Shown one piece after another: positions 51,158-60,246 of a DNA stretch of 64,000 nt. This stretch comes from Marinobacter qingdaonensis. Its GTDB lineage: Bacteria; Pseudomonadota; Gammaproteobacteria; Pseudomonadales; Oleiphilaceae. Positions within the stretch are counted from its first letter, which is position 1. Each line of letters begins with the position of its first letter. The position numbers were made by a program, and so were the translations under genes. The notes beneath the pieces were generated by a model. The model searched no databases, was not told the origin of the DNA, and saw only the letters and a list, made by a program, of their open reading frames with translations. The stretch is from NCBI RefSeq assembly GCF_034555935.1, contig NZ_JAYDCJ010000003.1, forward strand, positions 930,001-994,000, read 5' to 3'.

Positions 51158-52411
51158 TTACTGTCCGGGGCTCACGCCCAGCCGGTCGAGCACGCCCTCA
51201 CCCGGGTAGCCATCGGCTACCAGGCCGGCGGAGGCCTGGAACTGGCGAATCGCCGAGCGGGTGCCCGGTCCCATGATGCCGTCGGGCTTGCCGCTGTCGT
51301 AGCCGCGCTGGTTCAGAGTCTGCTGCAATTGCAGAATCGCGGCGCGGGACAGCGCCGGTACGTCCTCGGGTGGCGGATTCTGCAAGCCGCCGGCGCCGGC
51401 CACCCGGTCGGCCAGGTGGCCCACGGCGATGGCGTAGAATTCCGACCGGTTCCAGCCCATGATCACCTTGAAATTGTCGTAGGCCAGGAAGGCCGGCCCC
51501 TGGTGCCCGGCCGGGACCACCAGCGCGGCGTCAATGGGTTCGTCCGCCAGTTCTTTGCCAAAGGCATCGGTGATGCCCAGCTCCCGCCACTCGCTCAGGG
51601 GCAGGCGCCGGCCGTCTGCCAGGGCGTAATTGAAACCGTCCGGCAGCAGCACCTCCCGGCCCCAGCGGTAATCCGGGTCCCAGCCCATGGATTCCAGGAA
51701 CTTGCCCGCCGACATCATGGCGTCCGGCAGGCTGTTCCACAGGTCACGGCGGCCATCGCCGTCGGCGTCCACTGCGTGTTTCAGGAACACCGTGGGCATG
51801 AACTGGACGTGGCCCATGGCGCCGGCCCAGGAGCCTTCCATCTGGTCGGCGGGAATGGCGCCTTCATCAATGATGCGCAGGGCGGCAACCAGCTGCTCGG
51901 TGAAGAACCCGCTGCGGCGCGGGTCGCAGGCCAGGGTGGTCAGGGCGCTGGGCACCGACATCTTGCCGAAGTAACTGCCAAAGTTGGTTTCCAGGCCCCA
52001 GAAGGCAACCAGGTAGGGGGCGGGCACCCCGGTTTCGGCGGTGACCCGGGCCAGCAGCTCCTCATGCTGCTGCAGCAACGCCCGACCCATGAAAATGCGC
52101 GGGATGTTGACGCGGCGATTGAGGTAGTCGGCGAAGGTGGTGGTGAATTCCGGCTGACGCCGGTCCAGCTCGATGACCCGGTCCAGATGCTCGACACTGG
52201 CCATCACGGTGCTGGCGGTCTCGGCGCTGACGCCGGCGTTGACGGCGCGCTCCTGCAGCCGGATCTTGCACTCCTGGAACGCCTCGCTGTCGGTGGTCGC
52301 AGCGGACTCTTGCGCCAGGACGGGCAGCGACAGCGTGGTCAGCAGGCAGGTGAACGACAGGCGGAAGGCAGTGCTCCGACGGGGCAGAATCCATGCAAAT
52401 CTAGTCAGCAC
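51158..52411 (-). CDS. Lytic murein transglycosylase, MltB family
   Basis: A 417-residue exported enzyme that cleaves peptidoglycan glycan strands to 1,6-anhydro ends. Signal peptide about 1-33 (ending VLAQ; no lipobox cysteine at the site, so probably soluble periplasmic). The catalytic glutamate is Glu141 in AFWGLETNFG. MGHVQFMPTVFLKHAVDADGDG is the family's substrate cleft. A C-terminal peptidoglycan-binding domain (LNQRGYDSGKPDGIMGPGTR, near 360-380) follows. It heads a leftward group with the YdjM-like gene and rsuA. Confidence 0.9.
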   Translation of the reverse strand: MLTRFAWILPRRSTAFRLSFTCLLTTLSLPVLAQESAATTDSEAFQECKIRLQERAVNAGVSAETASTVMASVEHLDRVIELDRRQPEFTTTFADYLNRRVNIPRIFMGRALLQQHEELLARVTAETGVPAPYLVAFWGLETNFGSYFGKMSVPSALTTLACDPRRSGFFTEQLVAALRIIDEGAIPADQMEGSWAGAMGHVQFMPTVFLKHAVDADGDGRRDLWNSLPDAMMSAGKFLESMGWDPDYRWGREVLLPDGFNYALADGRRLPLSEWRELGITDAFGKELADEPIDAALVVPAGHQGPAFLAYDNFKVIMGWNRSEFYAIAVGHLADRVAGAGGLQNPPPEDVPALSRAAILQLQQTLNQRGYDSGKPDGIMGPGTRSAIRQFQASAGLVADGYPGEGVLDRLGVSPGQ

Positions 52412-52663
52412 GCAGAACCTCGGTACGGTAACGGTGGTGTGAAAATCCCGGAGCCCATGGTAGCGCGTTTTGTCGCGGCAGAAATACCGTCTCGGGCCAT
52501 CCCGAGTGACAATTGTTTAACCTCCAGGTTCCGCATCACCCTGATGTTTGCCGGAATTGTGGTCTTTTTGTAGTCGCGGGGTTTCCGGTCCGGGCCTTTG
52601 TTTTATAGTGGGGCAAAAAACAACACGGCACAGAAGATGCCAGACCTTCACAAGGGCTGAGAC

Positions 52664-53542
52664 ATGGCAACGCTGAAAGCGCTGGTGGTGGATGACGCCA
52701 GCTTTGTACGGGATCTGGTGAAGCGCACCGTGCGCCAGCGCTTCCCGGTGATTGAAACGACCGACGCCCAGAATGGCCGGCGCGCCCAGTCGCTGATGTC
52801 GCGGACTGCCTTCGACCTGGTGCTGTGCGACTGGGAGATGCCGGAAATGTCCGGGCTGGAACTGCTGCGCTGGATGCGTCAGCAACCCCAGTACCAGAAG
52901 GTGCCTTTCATCATGATCACCAGCCGGGGCGACAAGGACCACGTCATTGAAGCGGTTCAGGAGGGGGTCTCGGAATACCTGGGCAAGCCCTTCAGCCCCG
53001 AGGGTCTGAGCAAGAAAATCATCAAGGTGATGGGGGCTCGGCTCAAGCAGGCCATGGATCGCAGTGGCAAGTCCCTGGCCAGCCCGGCGGAGGCGTTCAA
53101 GGAGTCGGCGGCGCTGCTGACCCAGAAGCGCGAGCCGGCCGCAGAGCCCAGCGCCCGTCCGGAACCGGCCTCGCCAGGGGTGGCCAGGGCCGCCAAACCG
53201 GCGCGGTCGGCGGCGGGGCGACCGGCCCCGACCCTGGCGTCGGTGCGTTTTGCCGACAGTACCCTGAAATCGGTGATCAAGGACATCAACCTGACCGAGG
53301 TCCGGGTGCTGGCCAAGCGGGATCAGGCGTTTCCGGGCATTCTCGACCAGGCGGTGATCGACATTGAGATCGGTGACGGTCAGATGGCGCGGCTCAATGG
53401 CTACGTGCACCAGTTGCAGGCGGTCGACAAACGCCAGGACACCGATTTTGTCAGTGTCACCATCCGCTTCGTCGACGAGGATCCGCAGAAACTGGAAGAT
53501 CTGTCCCGCTTCGTGGCCCGGTTCCGGGCCAGCAATCGCTAG
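52664..53542 (+). CDS. CheY-like response regulator with uncharacterised C-terminal domain
   Basis: A 292-residue protein. Residues 1-125 are a receiver domain: Asp10 and Asp11, phospho-acceptor Asp56 (LVLCDWEMPEMSG), Thr86 and Lys108 (LGKPFSP) are all present, and the block resembles CheY and chemotaxis-type regulators. Residues 126-190 are an Ala/Pro-rich linker. Residues 195-292 form a small domain (IKDINLTEVRVLAKRDQAF; SVTIRFVDEDPQKLEDLSRFV) that I cannot assign; it is of the size of a PilZ-like fold but lacks a clear RxxxR motif. It converges with phoR. Confidence 0.78.
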   Translation: MATLKALVVDDASFVRDLVKRTVRQRFPVIETTDAQNGRRAQSLMSRTAFDLVLCDWEMPEMSGLELLRWMRQQPQYQKVPFIMITSRGDKDHVIEAVQEGVSEYLGKPFSPEGLSKKIIKVMGARLKQAMDRSGKSLASPAEAFKESAALLTQKREPAAEPSARPEPASPGVARAAKPARSAAGRPAPTLASVRFADSTLKSVIKDINLTEVRVLAKRDQAFPGILDQAVIDIEIGDGQMARLNGYVHQLQAVDKRQDTDFVSVTIRFVDEDPQKLEDLSRFVARFRASNR

Positions 53543-54864
53543 CCTTCCGCCTCGGTTCGTTCCGGCACCCGCTCGACCAGGCGTTCGCGCGGGAAATGAC
53601 AGATGAACTCGCTGCCCTCGCCAATGTGGCTGCGAATCTCCAGGGTGCCGTCGTGGTTCAGCAGCACGTGCTTGACGATGGCCAGGCCCAGGCCGGTGCC
53701 GCCGGTGTCCTTGTGCCGGCTCGGATCGGCCCGGTAGAAGCGCTCGGTCAGCCGGGGAATGTGGATGGGGTCGATGCCGATGCCGGTGTCCTTGACCGAC
53801 AGGTGCGCGCCCTCCCGGTTGGTGCTCCAGGTCACGGTGATGCGGCCCCGGGCCGGGGTGTATTTCACCGCGTTAAACACCAGGTTGGAGAAGGCGCTGC
53901 GCAACTGGCTCTCGTCGCCCCGCAGCAACCGGTGGTCGTTCACCTGAATGCTCAGTTCGTGCTGCTGGTCGCCGCTCAGGGCGCGGGCGTCGTGGCAGAT
54001 CTGGCCGAGCAGGGTTTCGACATCGGTGGGGTTGTCATGGACCGTCTGCTCGCCGGTCTCGATCCGGGATAACAGGATCAGGTCGGTAATCAGCGCCTCC
54101 ATCCGTGACGACTGGGCCGACATGGTGTTGATCGCCCGGCGCCATTTGGCTGGCAGCTCGTCGGCGTTGTCGACCAGGGTTTCCAGGTAACCGCTGATCA
54201 CCGTCAGGGGCGTGCGCATCTCGTGTGACACGTTGCCGACAAAGTCCCGCCGCATCTGTTCCAACTGGTACAACCGGGTCACGTCTTTGGCCACGATCAG
54301 ACGGTCGTCATCGCCGAACAGGCTGATCTGGATCTGCAGGCGGAGGTGGGGCTTGGCCGGTGAGTGCAGCTCCAGCGGCTCGCGGTAGTCCCGGGAGTCG
54401 AAGTAGTGTTTGAACGCCGGAGTCCGGATCAGGTTGTGGATGTACTGGCCCCGGTCGGTGTTGCGCCGGAATCCGAGCAGGTGTTCGGCGGAGCCGTTCC
54501 ACCACTCCATGGCGCCCTTGCTGTCGGTCATGATCACGCCATCGCGCATGGCGTTGGTGGATTCCTGGACCCGGTTGATCTGGGCCCGCAGCCGGTCCTG
54601 GGTGTGCAGATGGGTCTGGTGCAGCTTGTGCAGGTTGTCGAAGATGTCGCCCCACAGGCCCACGCTCTGGGGCGCCTCATCCGGGGCGCTGGGGTTGGCC
54701 AGCCACTTGTACAGGCGGCGGGCCTGCACCAGGGTCCACCAGAGGTAGATCACCAGCCCCAGGGTGAGCCCGTACAGGGGCTCGCCAAAATAGAGGCCGA
54801 CGACCGTGAAGCCGATCAGGCCACCAATGATGATGCGGAGGTACCGCGACCAGTTGTGCTGCAT
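53539..54864 (-). CDS. phoR: Phosphate-regulon sensor kinase PhoR
   Basis: A 441-residue histidine kinase that phosphorylates PhoB when phosphate is low. Two membrane segments near 10-45, a linker, then a PAS domain (about 100-195; MRDGVIMTDSKGAMEWWNG). The H-box is VSHEMRTPLT with His214. The ATPase domain has an N-box in SAFSNLVFNAVKYT and G-boxes in KDTGIGID and GGTGLGLAIVKHV. It lies 46 bp after phoB on the same strand and overlaps the end of the convergent response-regulator gene by 4 bp. Confidence 0.94.
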   Translation of the reverse strand: MQHNWSRYLRIIIGGLIGFTVVGLYFGEPLYGLTLGLVIYLWWTLVQARRLYKWLANPSAPDEAPQSVGLWGDIFDNLHKLHQTHLHTQDRLRAQINRVQESTNAMRDGVIMTDSKGAMEWWNGSAEHLLGFRRNTDRGQYIHNLIRTPAFKHYFDSRDYREPLELHSPAKPHLRLQIQISLFGDDDRLIVAKDVTRLYQLEQMRRDFVGNVSHEMRTPLTVISGYLETLVDNADELPAKWRRAINTMSAQSSRMEALITDLILLSRIETGEQTVHDNPTDVETLLGQICHDARALSGDQQHELSIQVNDHRLLRGDESQLRSAFSNLVFNAVKYTPARGRITVTWSTNREGAHLSVKDTGIGIDPIHIPRLTERFYRADPSRHKDTGGTGLGLAIVKHVLLNHDGTLEIRSHIGEGSEFICHFPRERLVERVPERTEAEG

Positions 54865-54910
54865 CCAACGCTGCCTTGTTCTGTGTGCGGAGCCGATGCC
54901 CGGGCCGCGG

Positions 54911-55603
54911 TTAGGCGGCCTTCGTTGAGAACCGGTAGCCGGTACCCCTCACCGTCTGGATCAGGTGATCGTAGTGCTCACCCAGGGCCTTACGCAGCCG
55001 GCGGATATGGACATCAACGGTACGCTCTTCTACGTAAACGTTGCCGCCCCAGACCTGATCCAGGAGCTGGGAGCGAGTATAGACCCGTTCCTGGTGGGTC
55101 ATGAAGAACTGGAGCAGCCGGTATTCGGTCGGCCCCATGTTCAGTGCCCCGTCCTTGGTGGTGACCCGGTGGCCGATCGGATCCAGGGTCAGGCCGTCGA
55201 CCTCGATCGGGGTGTCGACCCCCGGCGGTGTGGCCCGGCGCAGGACCGCTTTCAGCCGGGCGACCAGTTCCCGCGGGCTGAACGGCTTGGTGATGTAGTC
55301 GTCCGCGCCCACTTCCAGTCCCTGGATCTTGTTGTCTTCCTCCACCTTGGCGGTGAGCATGATGATCGGGATATCGGCGGTGGACTCTTCCTTCTTCAGA
55401 CGCCGGGCCAGCTCCACGCCGCTGGTGCCGGGCAGCATCCAGTCGAGCAGGACCAGGTCGGGTTGCTTGTCGACAATCAGGGCATGGGCTTCTCGGGCAT
55501 CCGCTGCCTCCAGATAGTCGTAATCCGCCATTTCGAGGGCCACCGCGATCATTTCCCGGATGGGTGCCTCGTCATCGACGATCAGGACAGTTTTTCCAGA
55601 CAT
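54911..55603 (-). CDS. phoB: Phosphate-regulon response regulator PhoB
   Basis: A 230-residue OmpR-type regulator. The receiver domain holds Asp10, Asp11, phospho-acceptor Asp54 ([11 protein letters not shown]) and the KPFSPREL lysine near 105. The winged-helix DNA-binding domain occupies about 135-228 ([26 protein letters not shown] in part; [12 protein letters not shown] is the recognition helix). Length matches E. coli PhoB (229). It activates pstS and its own operon by Pho boxes; one lies directly upstream. Confidence 0.96.
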   Translation of the reverse strand: MSGKTVLIVDDEAPIREMIAVALEMADYDYLEAADAREAHALIVDKQPDLVLLDWMLPGTSGVELARRLKKEESTADIPIIMLTAKVEEDNKIQGLEVGADDYITKPFSPRELVARLKAVLRRATPPGVDTPIEVDGLTLDPIGHRVTTKDGALNMGPTEYRLLQFFMTHQERVYTRSQLLDQVWGGNVYVEERTVDVHIRRLRKALGEHYDHLIQTVRGTGYRFSTKAA

Positions 55604-55642
55604 ACGCTAAACCTGTGTCAGACCTTGTTTTGTTGCTGCCTC

Positions 55643-55676
55643 ATTACAACGCCCAAGTATGACAAGTATATGACAG
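55643..55676 (-). promoter_or_regulatory. Pho box and -10 of the phoB promoter
   Basis: On the minus strand CTGTCATATACTTGTCAT (plus 55659-55676) is a near-ideal Pho box, and TGTAAT (plus 55643-55648) lies 10 bp downstream. The start codon is 39 bp after the -10. The box ends 2 bp before the ubiA stop codon, so phoBR has its own phosphate-controlled promoter in addition to any ubiA read-through. Confidence 0.87.
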
Positions 55677-55678
55677 GC

Positions 55679-56566
55679 TCAGGCAAACATCAGGTCCAGG
55701 AACAGGCCGGCGAACACCGCCAGGCCGGCCCAGTTGTTGTTGAGAAACGCCTTGAAACACCCCTCCCGTGCCCGGTCCCGAGCCAGGAACTGCTGGTAGA
55801 TGAACAGGCAGGCCATGACCAGCAGGCCCAGGTGGTACAGGGTGCCCAGCTCGGCCTGATGGCCGACCATGACCAGGATCGCCAGCACCATGGCCTGGAG
55901 TATGGCGATGATGACCCGGTCAGCGTCACCGAACAGGATGGCGGTCGATTTGATGCCCACCTTGAGGTCGTCGTCGCGGTCGACCATGGCGTAGAAGGTG
56001 TCGTAGGCCACGGTCCAGAGCACGTTGGCGGTGAACAGCAGCCAGGCCAGCTGGCTGATGTCGCCGGCCTGGGCGGCCCACGCCATGGGGATGGCCCAGG
56101 AGAAGGCGGCGCCCAGGAACAGCTGGGGCAGGTGGGTGTAGCGCTTCATGAACGGGTAGATGAACGCCAGCACCGCCCCGCCAAAGGACAGGTACAGGGT
56201 CAGCGGGTTGGTGAACAGCACCACCATCAGGAAGGACACCAGGCACAGTCCGCCGAACAGGGCCAGGGCTTCCCAGGGTTGGATGCGACCGGCGGTCAGG
56301 GGCCGGTCCTGGGTGCGTTTGACGTGGCGGTCCCAGTCGCGGTCGGCGTAATCGTTGATGGCGCAGCCGGCCGCCCGCATGAAGAACACACCCAGGGTGA
56401 AGACGACGAGGTTGCCCAGGTCCGGGATGCCGTCCGCGGCCAGCCAGAGCGCCCAGAAGGTGGGCCAGAGCAGCAGCAGGCTGCCGATGGGGCGGTCGAT
56501 GCGCAACAGTTTTGCGTAATCGGCAAGCCGGCTCTGAACGTGGTCGGGCATGGCGTCAAGCAGCAT
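55679..56566 (-). CDS. ubiA: 4-hydroxybenzoate polyprenyltransferase UbiA
   Basis: A 295-residue integral membrane enzyme (E. coli 290) that attaches the polyprenyl tail to 4-hydroxybenzoate in ubiquinone synthesis. The start is the ATG at 56566. Two Asp-rich prenyl-diphosphate motifs are [15 protein letters not shown] (near 73) and [17 protein letters not shown] (near 195). About eight hydrophobic helices are visible. It follows ubiC by 68 bp, and UbiC makes its substrate. Confidence 0.95.
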   Translation of the reverse strand: MLLDAMPDHVQSRLADYAKLLRIDRPIGSLLLLWPTFWALWLAADGIPDLGNLVVFTLGVFFMRAAGCAINDYADRDWDRHVKRTQDRPLTAGRIQPWEALALFGGLCLVSFLMVVLFTNPLTLYLSFGGAVLAFIYPFMKRYTHLPQLFLGAAFSWAIPMAWAAQAGDISQLAWLLFTANVLWTVAYDTFYAMVDRDDDLKVGIKSTAILFGDADRVIIAILQAMVLAILVMVGHQAELGTLYHLGLLVMACLFIYQQFLARDRAREGCFKAFLNNNWAGLAVFAGLFLDLMFA

Positions 56567-56634
56567 GGAGCGGGTCCCTTTGGTGGTGCAAACAAGCGTG
56601 GCAGTGGCGATTATAGCCAGCGGCGGGGGCCGGG

Positions 56635-57231
56635 TTAAAGCGCAGGTGCCTGGCGGTACAACTCGGGAAGCAGGTACTCGCCCACCAGCAGGGCGCGGGG
56701 CCCGAACCGGAACACCGAGCGTCGGGCCAGTTCCGGCTGGCCCGGTTGGGTCCGGTGGCACAGTCCGGTTTCCAGGGGGCCGCGCAACCAGTCCGGGTTG
56801 CTGAACAGGTAGGCGCCCAGTGGGCGGTTGCCCAGGTGGCGCAGGCGTCGGCCACGCCCTTCCAGGCAGGCCAGGGGAATGATGGTGCGGGCCAGGACCC
56901 AGGGCTGACCGTCGCCGCACAGGCGCACCTCGCGAATCCACGCCACCTGACGGGCCGGAATGGCCAGGTGCCGGGCCTCCTCCCGGGTCGGCCGGGCAAA
57001 GCCCTCGTGCTGGACCTCAACGTGAAACGACCGGCTGCACTGACTTTGCAGCGCCCGGGTGAACGAGCCCTCGACCTGCAGCCAGTATCGGGCCGGGCCG
57101 TGCACCTGCGGGTTGCGCAGTCCAGCGGCGGCCAGCGAACGGTACCACTCGGTCGCGGGAATGGTCAGGGTGGCGGCCCGGGTGTGGTCGTTAGTGGGTG
57201 GCTGCCCGATGTCAGAGTCCCTTGACGGCAT
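56635..57231 (-). CDS. ubiC: Chorismate pyruvate-lyase UbiC
   Basis: A 198-residue enzyme that splits chorismate to 4-hydroxybenzoate and pyruvate, the first committed ubiquinone step. The pattern [18 protein letters not shown] (first part), VLARTIIPL (near 112), LGAYLFSNP (near 137) and [23 protein letters not shown] (first part, near 170) fits the family; the Arg and the Glu of GEYLLP are active-site residues. E. coli UbiC is 165 aa, so an N-terminal extension of about 25-30 residues is present. The start overlaps the 3' end of hpt by 20 bp. Confidence 0.85.
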   Translation of the reverse strand: MPSRDSDIGQPPTNDHTRAATLTIPATEWYRSLAAAGLRNPQVHGPARYWLQVEGSFTRALQSQCSRSFHVEVQHEGFARPTREEARHLAIPARQVAWIREVRLCGDGQPWVLARTIIPLACLEGRGRRLRHLGNRPLGAYLFSNPDWLRGPLETGLCHRTQPGQPELARRSVFRFGPRALLVGEYLLPELYRQAPAL

Positions 57232-57769
57232 AGATCCCGGGCGCGTTGCGCCAGTAGCCCTTGTAATCCATGCCGAAGCCGAACAGGAACCGGTCTTCCA
57301 CGTCCAGGCCGGTGAAATCGGCTTTCAGGCCGGGCTTGGCCTTACGGTCGTGCTGCTTGTCGACCAGCACTGCGGTCAGCACCTCGGCGGCGCCCTGGGC
57401 ACGGCAGTAGTCGGCGATGGCGCACAGGGTGGTGCCCTCATCGAGGATGTCATCGACAATCAGGATGGTGCGCCCCTGCATGTCGACGTCGGGCCGCAGC
57501 TTCCATTCCAGGATGCCGCCGGTGGTCTCCTGCCGATACCGGGTCGCGTGCAGGTACTCGGCCTGGACCGGGAATTTCAGTTGGGTCAGCAACTGGCCGG
57601 TCAGGATCAGCCCCCCATTCATGACGCAGAACAGCAGCGGATTGCTGTCCTTCAGACGGTCGGTGATGGCTTCGCCCAGGTTACGAATGGCGGCCTGCAC
57701 CTGCTGTTCGTTGACCAGGCAGTCGGCTTCGGCCAGTACCTGGTTCATGTCGGCGACGGTGTCGGTCAT
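57212..57769 (-). CDS. hpt: Hypoxanthine phosphoribosyltransferase
   Basis: A 185-residue salvage enzyme converting hypoxanthine or guanine plus PRPP to IMP or GMP. The start at 57769 gives [19 protein letters not shown]. The PRPP-binding motif is [15 protein letters not shown] (near 107), and [15 protein letters not shown] (near 47) is the first loop; [13 protein letters not shown] (near 165) completes the purine site. It precedes ubiC and overlaps it by 20 bp. It is divergent from rubA. Confidence 0.92.
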   Translation of the reverse strand: MTDTVADMNQVLAEADCLVNEQQVQAAIRNLGEAITDRLKDSNPLLFCVMNGGLILTGQLLTQLKFPVQAEYLHATRYRQETTGGILEWKLRPDVDMQGRTILIVDDILDEGTTLCAIADYCRAQGAAEVLTAVLVDKQHDRKAKPGLKADFTGLDVEDRFLFGFGMDYKGYWRNAPGIYAVKGL

Positions 57770-57797
57770 AACGGTCGGTCCTGTCGTAAAACGGCCG

Positions 57798-57803
57798 ATT
57801 ATA
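57798..57803 (-). promoter_or_regulatory. Candidate -10 box for the hpt-ubiC-ubiA run
   Basis: A perfect TATAAT on the minus strand, 28 bp before the hpt start. The -35 region is weak (TCCCTT at 17-bp spacing). Confidence 0.45.
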
Positions 57804-57971
57804 CCGGAGAGGGCGCGGGTAAGGGAGGGGCAGACCGTCGGGCCATCGTCTGTATTTATGGCTATTGGCACAAAACCCGGGGCCCGGGCGTCGGCTCCGG
57901 CATTGGTCAAATCTGGGGGGATGGGTATGATGGCATCCGGACTGACTGCGACTACAACCGGGAGAGACAGT

Positions 57972-58139
57972 ATGAAGAAATGGCAGTGTGTGGTGTGTGG
58001 CCTGATTTACGATGAGGCGGAAGGCTGGCCGGAAGACGGCATCGAGCCGGGCACCAAGTGGGAAGACGTACCGGAAGACTGGGTCTGTCCGGATTGCGGC
58101 GTCGGCAAGGAAGACTTCGAAATGATCGAGATTGGCTAA
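57972..58139 (+). CDS. rubA: Rubredoxin
   Basis: A 55-residue iron protein with the two metal-binding CxxC knuckles, CVVCG (6-9) and CPDCG (39-42), binding one Fe in a Cys4 site. It passes electrons from rubredoxin reductase to an acceptor, classically the AlkB alkane hydroxylase. The AlkB-type rubredoxin spacing and the adjacent reductase support this role, although alkB is not in the window. It precedes the reductase by 18 bp and is co-transcribed. Confidence 0.96.
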   Translation: MKKWQCVVCGLIYDEAEGWPEDGIEPGTKWEDVPEDWVCPDCGVGKEDFEMIEIG

Positions 58140-58157
58140 TTCCTCCGGAGCACAGAT

Positions 58158-59312
58158 ATGACTGAACAGGCCCCCATCGTTATCGTCGGCACCGGACTGT
58201 CCGGCTACTCGCTGGCGCGGGAAATGCGCAAGCTGGACAAGGACACGCCGATCGTCATGGTCACCGCCGACGACGGCGTCAGCTACTCCAAACCCATGCT
58301 CTCCACCGGTTTCACCAAGGGCAAGGACGCCGATGGCCTGGCCCAAGCGTCCACCGAAACCATGGCTGAGCAGCTCAACATCCAGCTGCGCACCTTCGCC
58401 ACCGTGACCGGTATCGATCCGGCCGCCAAGGCACTGATCCTGGGCGACGAGCGGCTGGCTTACAGCAAGCTGGTGCTGGCCTGGGGCGCGGACGTGATTC
58501 GCCTGTCCCTGGACGGTGATGGCCTGGAGCATGTGTTCTCGATCAACGACCTGATGGACTACCGCGCGTTTCGCAAGGCCCTCGGCGGCGGCAAGCGGGT
58601 GGCCATCATGGGGGCCGGCCTGATCGGCTGCGAATTTGCCAATGACCTGCGTAACGGCGACTACGAGGTCGATGTGATCGCGCCCTCCGACGCGGTCATG
58701 CCCGGTCTGCTGCCGCGCCCGGCCGCCGACGCGGTGCAGGGCGAACTGCAGAACCTGGGCGTGCGTTTCCACCTGGAAACGGTGGTCGAGCGGGTCGATC
58801 AGGCCGATCAGGGCGTGACCCTGACCCTGGCCAATGGCGACACCCTGGCGGCCGACCTGGTGATCTCGGCGGTGGGTCTGCGGCCCCGGATCGAGCTGGC
58901 CAAGGCGGCGGGCATTGCCACCGGACGGGGCATCACCGTCAACCGCGCCCTGGAAACCTCGGTGCCCGACGTCTATGCCCTGGGCGATTGCGCCGAGGTG
59001 GACGGCCATGTCCTGCTCTACGTGCTGCCCCTGATGGCCTGCGCCCGGGCCCTGGCCAAGACCCTGGCCGGCGAGCGTACCGAAGTGAGCTACGGCACCA
59101 TGCCGGTGATGATCAAGACGCCCTGCTGCCCGACCGCGGTCTGCCCGCCGCCCGCCGATGCCGAGGGTGAATGGCAGGTGGAGCAGGTCGGGTCCGACGT
59201 CAAGGCCCTGTTTCAGGCCCCGGACGGGCAGGTGCTCGGGTTTGCCGTGACCGGCCGGTTTGCCATGGAAAAACAGGCGCTGGCGAAAGAAGTGCCGCCC
59301 CTGCACGACTGA
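58158..59312 (+). CDS. rubB: Rubredoxin-NAD(+) reductase
   Basis: A 384-residue FAD/NAD flavoprotein that reduces rubredoxin with NADH. The FAD dinucleotide motif is IVGTGLSGYSLAREM (near 8), the NAD motif is VAIMGAGLIGCEFANDL (near 148), and the C-terminal FAD motif is VPDVYALGDCAEVDG (near 272). Length is like Pseudomonas RubB/AlkT (about 385). It is in a two-gene unit with rubA. Confidence 0.92.
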   Translation: MTEQAPIVIVGTGLSGYSLAREMRKLDKDTPIVMVTADDGVSYSKPMLSTGFTKGKDADGLAQASTETMAEQLNIQLRTFATVTGIDPAAKALILGDERLAYSKLVLAWGADVIRLSLDGDGLEHVFSINDLMDYRAFRKALGGGKRVAIMGAGLIGCEFANDLRNGDYEVDVIAPSDAVMPGLLPRPAADAVQGELQNLGVRFHLETVVERVDQADQGVTLTLANGDTLAADLVISAVGLRPRIELAKAAGIATGRGITVNRALETSVPDVYALGDCAEVDGHVLLYVLPLMACARALAKTLAGERTEVSYGTMPVMIKTPCCPTAVCPPPADAEGEWQVEQVGSDVKALFQAPDGQVLGFAVTGRFAMEKQALAKEVPPLHD

Positions 59313-59383
59313 CGGGCCGTTGCCAAATCCGGCCACTTGGGGTAGAAAACTAAGTCGTGTGCTAACGATTGACAGGAGCAGGC

Positions 59384-60238
59384 ATGCTTGAGGTGACCAA
59401 GAAGCTGGTGGATCTGCTGGATCTGGCCCCCATCGGCGATGACCATTTCCAGGGCGACAGCGAAGACCTGGGCTTTCCCAACGTGTTTGGTGGCCAGGTC
59501 CTCGGGCAGGCCCTGATGGCGGCGAGCCGGACCGTCGAGGGCCGCCTGTGTCACTCCCTGCACGCCTATTTCCTGCGTCCGGGCAACCACAGCATGCCCA
59601 TCGACTACGAGGTCCAGCGGGTTCGGGACGGTGGCAGCTTCTCCGTGCGCCGGGTCATCGCCCGCCAGGGCGGCAAGGAAATCCTGACCGGCTCCATGTC
59701 CTTCCAGGTGGCGGAGCAGGGCTTCGAGCATCAGCTGGACATGCCCAAGGCGCCGGCGCCTGAAGACCTGAAATCCGAGCAGGAATGGGGCCAGCTGCTG
59801 GCGCCCCAGGTGCCGGAGAAAATGCGGCCCTCGCTGCTGCGGGACCGCCCCATCGAGATTCGCCCGGTCAATCCGGTCAATCCCCTGAAGCCGGAGGTGC
59901 GCCCGCCCCACAAGCAGAGCTGGTTCCGCGCCCAGGGCCAGCTGCCGGACGACCCGGTGCTGCACCGTTGCCTGCTGACCTACGCCTCTGACTTTCACTT
60001 CCTGGGCACCTCGCTCAACCCCCACGGGGTCACCTTCATGAGCAAGAACATGCAGGTGGCGAGCTTGGACCACGCGATCTGGTTCCACCGGGACTTCCGC
60101 ATGGACGAATGGCTGCTGTACGACAAGGACAGCCCCAGCGCCTGCGCCGGCCGTGGTTTCAATCGTGGTAATTTCTTCAATCGCCAGGGGGTGCTGGTCG
60201 CCTCCACGACCCAGGAAGCGCTGATCCGCCAGCGCTGA
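59384..60238 (+). CDS. tesB: Acyl-CoA thioesterase II TesB
   Basis: A 284-residue double-hot-dog enzyme (E. coli TesB 286) that hydrolyses medium- and long-chain acyl-CoAs. Family blocks are NVFGGQVLGQALMAASRTV (near 30; catalytic Asp-Gln region is conserved later), HSLHAYFLRPGNHSMPIDYE in part, and LDHAIWFHRDFRMDEWLLYD in part near 225, which holds the conserved Asp. The start is the ATG at 59384 after AGGAG. It converges with the phosphodiesterase gene 8 bp away. Confidence 0.94.
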   Translation: MLEVTKKLVDLLDLAPIGDDHFQGDSEDLGFPNVFGGQVLGQALMAASRTVEGRLCHSLHAYFLRPGNHSMPIDYEVQRVRDGGSFSVRRVIARQGGKEILTGSMSFQVAEQGFEHQLDMPKAPAPEDLKSEQEWGQLLAPQVPEKMRPSLLRDRPIEIRPVNPVNPLKPEVRPPHKQSWFRAQGQLPDDPVLHRCLLTYASDFHFLGTSLNPHGVTFMSKNMQVASLDHAIWFHRDFRMDEWLLYDKDSPSACAGRGFNRGNFFNRQGVLVASTTQEALIRQR

Positions 60239-60246
60239 GGGGGGGC

